DNA of 64,000 bases. Origin: G965267185 sp965267185 (GTDB lineage Bacteria > Pseudomonadota > Alphaproteobacteria > UBA6615). Below are positions 17,137 to 24,398 of the stretch, piece after piece. The DNA is taken from contig OZ253937.1 of the NCBI GenBank assembly GCA_965267185.1, positions 496,001 to 560,000 of the forward strand, read 5' to 3'. The position numbers and the translations under genes were made by a program. Position 1 is the stretch's first letter; each line of letters starts with the position of its first letter. The notes below the pieces were generated by a model that did not search any database, was not told the origin of the DNA, and saw only the letters and a program-made list of their open reading frames with translations.

Positions 17137-17409
17137 AATGTCTCTAATTCGCTTGCTGGTATTGTTTGACTCTCGTTTCTAAACGCTCTTAAATCCCGCC
17201 CTTCAAAGAACGGCGCGAGGCCGGGAGGCCAGCGCGCCGCACGCCGCGGAGCAACACATGACCTGGCGGTGTGTATGACGGCCCGAGGGAGGGGAGGAGA
17301 GACGGGAGCAGCGTTCGGAAAACCTTGCGTAACGTACTTTCCGGCCGGGCAGGAGCCAATTCAATGGACCGCCCGCTCTTAAAATTTGCACCCGAAAAGC
17401 TCTAGAAGG
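17137..17409 (+). other. unexplained intergenic stretch, possible structured RNA
   Basis: No credible protein reading frame lies here. The stretch begins just after mobA and runs to an intrinsic terminator at 17410. It has several local inverted repeats, including CGGAAAA with CTTTCCG (about 17315-17343) and a CGCTCTTAAA direct repeat (about 17182 and 17368). It might be a small RNA or a 3' untranslated region. I could not match it to a known RNA family. Confidence 0.35.
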
Positions 17410-17446
17410 GGTCCGGCTGTGAGAACGGCCGGACCTTTTCGCTTTT
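17410..17446 (+). terminator. intrinsic terminator downstream of mobA / candidate RNA
   Basis: GGTCCGGC and GCCGGACC form a perfect 8-bp stem with a 10-nt loop, followed by TTTTCGCTTTT. It lies 274 nt after the mobA stop codon. The distance from mobA makes either a long 3' region or a separate transcript plausible. Confidence 0.7.
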
Positions 17447-17454
17447 GCGGTATT

Positions 17455-17557
17455 CCTCACCCTTCGAGACGCGATCTCCGATCGCTCCTCAGGATGAGGA
17501 ATTTTCTAAATCAGCCTCATACTGAGGAGGCGCACAGCGCCGTCTCGAAGTACGAGG
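17455..17557. repeat. REP-like inverted repeat pair
   Basis: Two units of about 44 bp (17455-17499 and 17515-17557) are close reverse complements. Each starts or ends with CCTCA/TGAGG and has a CTTCGAGACG core. The CTTCGAGACG / CTCCTCAGGATGAGG pattern is a well-known dispersed repeat in many alphaproteobacterial genomes. It sits between the terminator and the cupin stop codon. Confidence 0.7.
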
Positions 17558-17564
17558 CTGCGTA

Positions 17565-18116
17565 CTACCCGATCTCGCGGAGGTTTCCCTCGTCATCGAC
17601 TTCGAGCCCGGTTTCGCGCGCGCGTTCGACGACGCTAGGGTGCCAGGCGACATGGCCCGCGTCGGGGCCGCCGACGATCGCCAGCATCAGCGCGTCGGCC
17701 TCGCCGGAAATCAGGCGGAAGCCGCGATAGATGCCGATCGGCACGTTGACGATATCGAGAGGGTTGAGCGTCACCGAGCGCTCTTCCTCGCCCTCAAGCC
17801 AGATCACTTCCCACGTGCCTTTCATGGGTATGAAGACTTCCTCGGTCTGGTGAGAATGAAGGGCCGCGCCCGAACCGCTGCCTTCCTTGGCGCGGTTGTA
17901 GACCAGCGAAAATCCATGAGCCATACCGAGATGGGGGTCCAGCGCGGGGTCGTCCATGTTCTCGGTCACGTTCATGCCGATGACGTTGCAGATCTCGCGC
18001 TCGTGGCCGGGGATGCGCTGGTCGATATAGGCGAGGTCGGAACCGCGCACGTCCTTTTCACGGACGACATATTTGCTTTCCATCTCGGCGACTGAAATTT
18101 TTGGCACGTCCATCAC
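17565..18116 (-). CDS. cupin-domain protein downstream of fdhA
   Basis: A 183-residue protein with one cupin barrel; the metal motif is LHSHQTEEVFIPMKG. It is paralogous to the cupin at 385-933: both have a PxxE-E-NVIG segment before the barrel and an ALMLxxxGG strand near the end. It starts 40 bp after fdhA in the same direction, so it is probably cotranscribed. The substrate is unknown. Confidence 0.78.
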   Translation of the reverse strand: MMDVPKISVAEMESKYVVREKDVRGSDLAYIDQRIPGHEREICNVIGMNVTENMDDPALDPHLGMAHGFSLVYNRAKEGSGSGAALHSHQTEEVFIPMKGTWEVIWLEGEEERSVTLNPLDIVNVPIGIYRGFRLISGEADALMLAIVGGPDAGHVAWHPSVVERARETGLEVDDEGNLREIG

Positions 18117-18156
18117 CTCTTCTCCCTTTTTATTATGGCTTACGCTATCCGGTCAC

Positions 18157-20913
18157 TCAGTCGGCATTCTCCACCTTGGCCGCGCAGAACTTGAACTCGG
18201 GGATTTTACCCCACGGATCGAGCTGCGGATTGGTCAGCAGGTTGGCCGCGGCCTCGGCGAAACAGAACGGGATGAACACCATACCTTCCGGCACGTCGCG
18301 GTCGGCGCGTGCCGCCAGTTCGATGGTGCCACGGCGGGTGGCGACCCGAACGGTGTTGCCCGGTTCGACGGCGAGGCGGCGCAGCTCGCGCGGATGCAGC
18401 GTGGCGACCGCCTCGGGTTCGAGATGGTCGAGCACGGTGGCGCGGCGGGTAATCGCGCCGGTGTGCCAGTGCTCGAGCATGCGCCCGGTGGTCAACACCA
18501 TCGGGTAGTCGTCGTCGGGCAGTTCATCGGGCGGCAGCACGTCGGCGGGCACGAACTTGCCGCGGCCAGAGGGGGTGGGGAAACCGCTGGCGAACATTAT
18601 TTCGGTGCCTGGCTGGTCTTCTGCGTCGCAGGGGTAGGTCACGGAGTCCTCGCGCAGCAGACGCTCCCAGGTGATGCCGTCGATCGAATGCATCGCCTGT
18701 CGCAGTTCCTCGAACACCGCATCGACGCCCGCGTACGACCAGCCCAGGCCTAGCCGCTGGGCGATCTCCTGAATGATCCACCAGTCCTGCCGCACGTCGC
18801 CGGGCAGGGGCAGGGCCGGCCGGCCGAGTTGTACCTGTCGGTTGGTATTGGTGACGGTGCCGGATTTTTCAGGCCAGGCCGAGGCCGGCAGAATGACGTC
18901 GGCGTGGACCGCGGTCTCGGTGAGAAAAATCTCCTGCACGACGAGATGATCGAGGCTGGCCAGCCCCTGGCGTGCATGGTGCTGGTCGGGGTCGGACATC
19001 GCCGGGTTTTCGCCCATGATGTACATGGCGCGGATTTGCCCTTCGCGCGCCGCGTCCATGATTTCGACCACTGTAAGGCCGGCATGGGGATCGAGGCCTT
19101 CGACGCCCCAGAGAGTTTCGAAACGGGCGCGCGCTTCCGGGTCGGCCACCGACTGGTAGTCGGGATAGACCATCGGGATAAGGCCGGCGTCGGACGCGCC
19201 CTGCACATTGTTCTGGCCGCGCAGCGGGTGCAGGCCGGTGCCGGGACGGCCCACCTGGCCGGTAAGCAATGACAGAGAGATCAGACACCTGGCGTTGTCG
19301 GTGCCATGCACATGCTGGGAAATACCCATGCCCCAGAAAATGATCGAACGCTCAGCGGTGGCGTAAGTGCGCGCGACGGTGCGGATGATCTCGGCGTCGA
19401 TACCGCACACCTCGGCCATTTTCTCAGGCGGGAAGTTGGCGACCTTTTCCTTCAGTGCCTCGAAGTCTTCGGTGTAGCCGGCGATGTACTGCTCGTCGGC
19501 CAACCCTTCGTCGAGGATCGTGTGCATCATGGCGTTGAGCAGCGCCACATCGGTGCCCGGCTTGAACTGAAGGAAGTGGTCGGCGTGGCGGGTCAGCGCG
19601 TAGCCGCGCGGGTCCATCACGATCAGTTTCGCCCCCCGCTTGGCGGCCTGCTTAAGATAGGTCGCCGCCACCGGGTGATTTTCGGTCGGCCGCGCGCCGA
19701 TGACGATGATGCAATCGGAATCCTCCGCCGCGGTGAACGGCGCGGTCACGGCACCCGATCCGATGGTTTCCATCAGCGCCGCCACCGACGAGGCGTGGCA
19801 CAGCCGTGTGCAGTGATCCACGTTGTTGGTCTTGAACGCGGTGCGGATGAGCTTTTGGAACAGATAGGCTTCCTCGTTGGAGCCTTTTGCCGAGCCGAAC
19901 CCGGCGATGGCGTGACCGCTGTGATCGTCGGCGGCCTTGCGCAGTCCCTTGGCGGCGGCGTCGAGCGCTTCCTCCCACGTCGCCTCGCGGAAATGGCTCG
20001 ACGGGTCGGCGGGGTCGACCTCGTCGTCCCAGCGTTTGCCGACGCCTTCCTTGCGGATCAGCGGCGTGGTCAGCCGGTGCGGATGGTTCACATAGTCGAA
20101 ACCGAAGCGGCCTTTGACGCAAAGCCGGTTTTCGTTCGCCGGGCCGCTGCGGCCGTCGACCTTGACGATCTGGTCGTCCTTGATGTGGTAGGTCAGCAGG
20201 CAGCCGACCCCGCAATAGGGACACACGCTGTCGACAGTGCGGTCGGCGACGGTGTTGCCGACGCCGTCTTCATCGACCATGGTCGCCGGCAGCAGCGCGC
20301 CGGTCGGGCAGGCCTGCACGCACTCGCCGCACGCCACGCAGGTCGACTGGCCCATGGGGTCGTCGAAGTCGAAAACGATCTTGGCATCGGCGCCGCGTCC
20401 GGCCATGCCGATCACATCGTTGACCTGCACTTCCCGGCAGGCGCGGACACATAGATTGCAGTGGATGCAGGCGTCGAGGTTGACCGCCATCGCCGGATGG
20501 CTGGCGTCGGGCTCGGGCGCAGCGCGCGCGGGCAGGCGGCTTTGCGCCACACCCATGCGGTCGGCCCATTGCCAGAGTTTGGAATTGGGATCGTGGGCCA
20601 CCTCGCGCGCCGGCTGATCGGCAACCAGCAGCTCCATCACCATGTTGCGGGCGGCTTTGGCGCGTTCGGCCTCGGTCTCCACCACCATCCCGTCTTCGGG
20701 CTTGCGCAGGCACGAGGCGGCCAAAGGCCGCTCGCCCTCGATATGGACCATGCACGCGCGGCAGTTGCCGTCGGGCCGGTAGCCCGGCTCGGGTGTGTAG
20801 CACAGATGGGGTATCTCGACGCCCTCGCGCTGGGCGACCTGCCAGATGGTTTCGCCCGGCGCGGCGGCTACGGTTTTGCCGTCGAGGGTGAACTTAATTT
20901 GTTTGTCCGTCAT
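18157..20913 (-). CDS. fdhA: NAD-dependent formate dehydrogenase alpha subunit (Mo/W-bis-MGD)
   Basis: A 918-residue cytoplasmic subunit that oxidises formate to CO2, or the reverse. An N-terminal 2Fe-2S domain has Cys 38, 51, 54 and 68. Two 4Fe-4S sites follow (Cys 149/152/155/159 and 192/195/198/202), then the catalytic-domain cluster CPYCGVGC (231/234/238, with Cys 265). The metal ligand is Cys 372 in CTRLCHASS, followed by the catalytic His 373, so the enzyme is the Cys rather than selenocysteine form. The C-terminus has the molybdopterin dinucleotide-binding domain. The partner subunit is at 24395-26089. Confidence 0.93.
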   Translation of the reverse strand: MTDKQIKFTLDGKTVAAAPGETIWQVAQREGVEIPHLCYTPEPGYRPDGNCRACMVHIEGERPLAASCLRKPEDGMVVETEAERAKAARNMVMELLVADQPAREVAHDPNSKLWQWADRMGVAQSRLPARAAPEPDASHPAMAVNLDACIHCNLCVRACREVQVNDVIGMAGRGADAKIVFDFDDPMGQSTCVACGECVQACPTGALLPATMVDEDGVGNTVADRTVDSVCPYCGVGCLLTYHIKDDQIVKVDGRSGPANENRLCVKGRFGFDYVNHPHRLTTPLIRKEGVGKRWDDEVDPADPSSHFREATWEEALDAAAKGLRKAADDHSGHAIAGFGSAKGSNEEAYLFQKLIRTAFKTNNVDHCTRLCHASSVAALMETIGSGAVTAPFTAAEDSDCIIVIGARPTENHPVAATYLKQAAKRGAKLIVMDPRGYALTRHADHFLQFKPGTDVALLNAMMHTILDEGLADEQYIAGYTEDFEALKEKVANFPPEKMAEVCGIDAEIIRTVARTYATAERSIIFWGMGISQHVHGTDNARCLISLSLLTGQVGRPGTGLHPLRGQNNVQGASDAGLIPMVYPDYQSVADPEARARFETLWGVEGLDPHAGLTVVEIMDAAREGQIRAMYIMGENPAMSDPDQHHARQGLASLDHLVVQEIFLTETAVHADVILPASAWPEKSGTVTNTNRQVQLGRPALPLPGDVRQDWWIIQEIAQRLGLGWSYAGVDAVFEELRQAMHSIDGITWERLLREDSVTYPCDAEDQPGTEIMFASGFPTPSGRGKFVPADVLPPDELPDDDYPMVLTTGRMLEHWHTGAITRRATVLDHLEPEAVATLHPRELRRLAVEPGNTVRVATRRGTIELAARADRDVPEGMVFIPFCFAEAAANLLTNPQLDPWGKIPEFKFCAAKVENAD

Positions 20914-20956
20914 GGCACCCCTAGCGTGCCGCGCGGGCGGGCTCCGTGTCTAGGGG

Positions 20957-21412
20957 TTAGCGCGCCTCGATCAACTCCACTTCGAACAGCAGGGTCGCAT
21001 TGGGGGGAATCACACCGCCGGCGCCTTGCCGGCCATAGCCTAGCTCGGGCGGAATGATCAGCGTGCGCTTGCCGCCGGGGCGCATGCCGGCCACGCCTTC
21101 GTCCCAGCCGCGGATGACCCGCCCGGCGCCGAGCGGGAAGGCGAATGGCTGGCCGCGGTCCAGCGAACTGTCGAACTTGTCGCCCTTCTCGCCGTTGATA
21201 TAAAGCCAGCCGGTATAGTGGACGGTAGCCCGCTGACCCGCCTTCGCAGCTTCGCCGCTGCCGACTTCGGTATCGATGTAGCTGAGGCCGCTGTCGGTGG
21301 TGATCGTCTCTTGGGCGTCGGCCATGGGTGTTCCTCCTAGTGATCCGGCGAACACCGCCACGGCGAGTCCGGCGAAGAGCCGCTTTAGGCGACGGCGATG
21401 AGCTTCAAACAT
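20957..21412 (-). CDS. FKBP-type peptidyl-prolyl isomerase
   Basis: A 151-residue exported protein with a signal peptide (LFAGLAVAVFAGSLGG). The FKBP domain is complete: VHYTGWL, FDSSLDRGQPFAFPLG, VIRGWDEGVAGM, GYGRQGAGGVIPPNATLLFEVEL. It probably assists folding in the periplasm. It is 43 bp upstream of fdhA on the same strand; the relation to formate dehydrogenase is positional only. Confidence 0.9.
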   Translation of the reverse strand: MFEAHRRRLKRLFAGLAVAVFAGSLGGTPMADAQETITTDSGLSYIDTEVGSGEAAKAGQRATVHYTGWLYINGEKGDKFDSSLDRGQPFAFPLGAGRVIRGWDEGVAGMRPGGKRTLIIPPELGYGRQGAGGVIPPNATLLFEVELIEAR

Positions 21413-21478
21413 TGCGGATAAGGTCCTTGTTTCGGTTTCGGCACATAGATTCGACGTATTGATTCGACGGGGGCGAAC

Positions 21479-21955
21479 TTAAGCAGACGACCTTAGCCTG
21501 CCAAATGAATTCGCTGTGTTGACTGCCGTCAAAACGCCGGACGCCAAGGCCTTACCGCGTGCCGGTTCGGCATACAACCCCATGGCATTGGTTTGCCGGA
21601 GGAAACCGAACCGTTCGTAGAAGCCTTCCTTACCCTGCACCGAGGTGAGGAAAATCCGCTCGACCGGCAGTTTCGTGAGCAGCGCCTTCACCATCTGGCG
21701 GCCGACCCCGCAGCCCTGATGCTCGGGCGCGACCACCACGTCGAAAATCGTCGCGTAGTAGACGCCGTCGGATAGAGCGCGGGCGGCGCCGACCAGCTCG
21801 CCATTATGGTGCGCAAACACGGCGGCATAGCTATCGCGGAAGGCCGTCGCCAGCTCATAGGGTTTGCGCTCGAACAACGGCGCGCGCGCCATAATATCGG
21901 CGAGCCGCCACCAGTCGATGTGGGTGAAGTCGTGGGTTATGTCGTACGTGCTCAT
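21479..21955 (-). CDS. GNAT-family N-acetyltransferase
   Basis: A 158-residue protein with the acetyl-CoA binding motif VVAPEHQGCGVGRQMVKALL (Q/R-x-x-G-x-G/A) near residue 77, and a following KEGFYERFGF helix. Substrate cannot be predicted. It stands alone, about 67 bp upstream of the FKBP gene. Confidence 0.85.
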   Translation of the reverse strand: MSTYDITHDFTHIDWWRLADIMARAPLFERKPYELATAFRDSYAAVFAHHNGELVGAARALSDGVYYATIFDVVVAPEHQGCGVGRQMVKALLTKLPVERIFLTSVQGKEGFYERFGFLRQTNAMGLYAEPARGKALASGVLTAVNTANSFGRLRSSA

Positions 21956-22005
21956 GGCTCGGGTTCCTACGTGTTTGGTTCGGTAGGGAGCCGGTACCGA
22001 GCACG

Positions 22006-22036
22006 AAAAAACCGCCGTGCAAGGTGCCGGCGGTTT
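22006..22036 (-). terminator. intrinsic terminator after the DUF3052-type gene
   Basis: On the minus strand AACCGCCG pairs with CGGCGGTT across a short loop, and a TTTTTT run follows. It lies about 185 nt after the stop of the minus-strand gene at 22221 and before the GNAT gene. Confidence 0.65.
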
Positions 22037-22220
22037 GCGATCTACTGTGATTTTTCGATGGCCGTTACATTAGCCACCACGCAGCATCGAGCCCGCCCGC
22101 TCGCCCCATCGCGGGGCGCGGTTGGTGAGATTTACGTGTTTGTTAGCTCGATACGTCATAGCGGGCGCGCTTGTAGGTTAAGGGCTACACCATGTCAAGC
22201 AAATGTATCTTGCCAAAGGG

Positions 22221-22646
22221 TTAACCGGGTTTGCGTTTGAGAAATTTGAGACCCGACCAGTCGCCGTCTAGCGCGCAGATTTTCACATCGACCCAGCCGG
22301 TCGGCAGAAGGACTTCGCGGATGTCGTTCTCGGTTAGGTCGACGAACAAGTTCGATGATTTTTTCGGCCACGAGACCCATAGCATCCCGCCCGGGGCAAG
22401 TGCGTTCAACGCAGACAGGGCGTTTTCTTTCAACACCTCCGCCGTCGCACAGAAGAGGTGCGCGGCGTCGTAAGCGCCATCGGCCGCAGCGGCGCTATCG
22501 GCGTGGGTGAAGTGCACGTCTTCCGCGCCGGCCACGAGTGTCTCGAAATGATCGGGGCCTGCGATAACCAGGCAGGACATATTGGGCTTGAGTCCGAGTT
22601 TCTGGAACAGCGGTTTGCCTGAGTAGCCTTGTGACTGCGTCGTCAT
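22221..22646 (-). CDS. DUF3052-family protein
   Basis: A 141-residue cytoplasmic protein of unknown function. It begins MTTQSQGYSGKPLFQKLGLK, and later has WVSWPKKSSN, VDLTENDIREVLLPTGWVDVKICALD and WSGLKFLKR, which are hallmarks of DUF3052. The start at 22646 is preceded by GGAGGAAGG at good spacing; the upstream extension in the same frame is not needed. It is divergent from the YciI-like gene. Confidence 0.78.
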   Translation of the reverse strand: MTTQSQGYSGKPLFQKLGLKPNMSCLVIAGPDHFETLVAGAEDVHFTHADSAAAADGAYDAAHLFCATAEVLKENALSALNALAPGGMLWVSWPKKSSNLFVDLTENDIREVLLPTGWVDVKICALDGDWSGLKFLKRKPG

Positions 22647-22729
22647 CCCAACCTTCCTCCCGCCATTGACGGGCCCCGCACCGTCATGAATTCTCTCCCC
22701 GCAGTCCAGCATCTGGGGAAGAGATGAAG

Positions 22730-23404
22730 ATGGCAAGCACTGCCGACTATTTACCGGGCGATCCGCGCTATGGATTAAGCGACGAGGAGCTCAAGGATTA
22801 TTACCGCGTCAAACCGGCCGAATGGGCGATCTATTGCTGGGACAAGGTAGAGACGCTCGAAGCGCGCGGCACCTTTCTGCAACAGCAGCGGCTGTATATG
22901 GCCGAGCTGGGTGAGCGGGTGATTGGCTACGGCCACGCGATTTCCGACGATAGTCTGCATACGCTGGGCACAACCTTTTTCGTCCAGCTCGACGACCGGG
23001 CGGCGGTCGACCGGTTCCTCGCCGAGGAACCGCTCAATCGGGAGGGAGTGTATGACGCCATCGAGGTCCACCGCTGGTCGAACAGCTTTCAAAAACGCCA
23101 GGCCGATTATCAGCGCAAGGGCCTGCAACAGTTTCTATGCACCGGGTCCAAGATCGACGACACCGCCACCTTGCTCGCCAATCACCGCAACGACCACGAG
23201 AAATACTTCGACAGCTATGCCGACAGTTTCATCTTCCGCGGGCCGCTCCGCTCCGCCGACGGCATCGAAAATATCGGCACCGCGTTGCTGTTGGAGCTGC
23301 CCAACCGTGCAGCGGCGGAAGACTTCTGGAACAACGAACCGTTTGTGAGAAACAACGGCTACAAGGAAGACTCACAAATCTACCGCTGGGTCTTCGGCGA
23401 CTAG
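22730..23404 (+). CDS. tandem YciI-like domain protein
   Basis: About 224 residues. Two YciI-type ferredoxin-like domains are present: the first around residues 28-100 (EWAIYCWDK ... DDRAAVDRFLAEEPLNREGVYDAIEVHRW), the second around 128-222 (QQFLCTGSKID ... NRAAAEDFWNNEPFVRNNGYKEDSQIYRW). Both end in the E-P-(4)-G-x-(6)-W style of the family. Function of the family is mostly unknown. ATG 22730 has GGAAGAG about 6 nt upstream; ATG 22724 is an alternative. Confidence 0.75.
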   Translation: MASTADYLPGDPRYGLSDEELKDYYRVKPAEWAIYCWDKVETLEARGTFLQQQRLYMAELGERVIGYGHAISDDSLHTLGTTFFVQLDDRAAVDRFLAEEPLNREGVYDAIEVHRWSNSFQKRQADYQRKGLQQFLCTGSKIDDTATLLANHRNDHEKYFDSYADSFIFRGPLRSADGIENIGTALLLELPNRAAAEDFWNNEPFVRNNGYKEDSQIYRWVFGD

Positions 23405-23501
23405 AGCACGCCGTTGTGACAGCTCGCATAGATTGAATAGTTGGCGGCAATCGGCATTGTTCGCTACCCTCTAGAATGGCTGTTTCCTAAGGGGTAAGCG
23501 G

Positions 23502-24398
23502 GTGACTCTTCCAAACCGATATCGTGCACTGCTGACAACGCGTTTCACGCGGGCATTGATCCTATCGGCAGCGGCGGTGCTCACGGCTTGCGAGATGGCA
23601 TCGCCGGCACAGCGGGCCGGTATTGCAGGCGAGTTTACCGTCAATGTTCCTGACGAGCCGGGCTTCACGCGTGTCCGAGTGACCGATCTCGCGTCGGATA
23701 TTCCGAAAGCGATCGATAAGCCCGACAAAACGCTTCTGTTTATTTTCAATCACGGAACGAGGTCCAGCCAAATCTGGCAGACCTGTAAGCCCGAAACGCG
23801 CCCCAACGTTACGACACAGCTCATCACCAATGGCGAAAAGCTGTTCGGTGCGGAGGCGAAATCCTTCGAGTACGCGCTCTACTATTTATGTTCGACGGTT
23901 ACCGGCGGGAACAATCTGATACGCAAGCGTAGCAGCGAAATTCTTGAAGTTATCGACCAGTTCCGCGCCGCTGGGATTCCGTCGAAGCATATATTTCTGG
24001 TTGGCCATTCGGGTGGCGCGAGTTCGGCATTGGTTGCCGCGGTGCGTGCGCCCGAAAAGGTAAACGCCGTTATCGCCAGTGCGCCGGGGTATGGTTACGC
24101 GCATTTGGGTGCACAGGGAGATGCATTTACCGAGGTCAAGGACATCAAGCGGCAGTGGCAGACCGAAACATCCGTCAACGATCGTTTGGATGCATTGGTG
24201 TTCGCCTACGCCGACGACCGTTTTTCCCCGCCCGCGGACATGGAATTCCTTGAACGGCTAGAGGGTGTGGAATTGGTGAGTGTCCCCCCCGGGGAAAGCT
24301 CCTGCCGGGGGGCGGTGCCCCATGCGTTTTTCTTTACCACCTGCCTCTCTTTGTATGAGGCGACGATATTCGGCTATCTACGCCAACGCCTGCGCTAG
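23502..24398 (+). CDS. lipoprotein, alpha/beta-hydrolase fold
   Basis: A 298-residue protein starting at GTG. A signal peptide ends in the lipobox LTAC (lipidation near residue 30), so it is probably attached to a membrane. The hydrolase nucleophile elbow is VGHSGGAS (Ser in G-x-S-x-G), and a candidate Asp lies in YADDRFSP, with a His in PHAFFF near the end. It may be an esterase or lipase. Its stop codon overlaps the convergent fdhB stop codon in a shared CTAG. Confidence 0.7.
   Translation: MTLPNRYRALLTTRFTRALILSAAAVLTACEMASPAQRAGIAGEFTVNVPDEPGFTRVRVTDLASDIPKAIDKPDKTLLFIFNHGTRSSQIWQTCKPETRPNVTTQLITNGEKLFGAEAKSFEYALYYLCSTVTGGNNLIRKRSSEILEVIDQFRAAGIPSKHIFLVGHSGGASSALVAAVRAPEKVNAVIASAPGYGYAHLGAQGDAFTEVKDIKRQWQTETSVNDRLDALVFAYADDRFSPPADMEFLERLEGVELVSVPPGESSCRGAVPHAFFFTTCLSLYEATIFGYLRQRLR

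Noticed and set aside
17137..17446. 6S RNA, SRP RNA or tmRNA in this stretch
   Set aside because: I could not find the core motifs of any of these, so it is left as an unidentified region.
19306..20454. 382-codon plus-strand frame inside fdhA
   Set aside because: It is antisense to the conserved catalytic domain of fdhA and has the composition of a shadow frame.
18157..20913. Selenocysteine formate dehydrogenase
   Set aside because: The metal ligand position is a normal Cys codon in CTRLCHASS; no in-frame TGA is needed.
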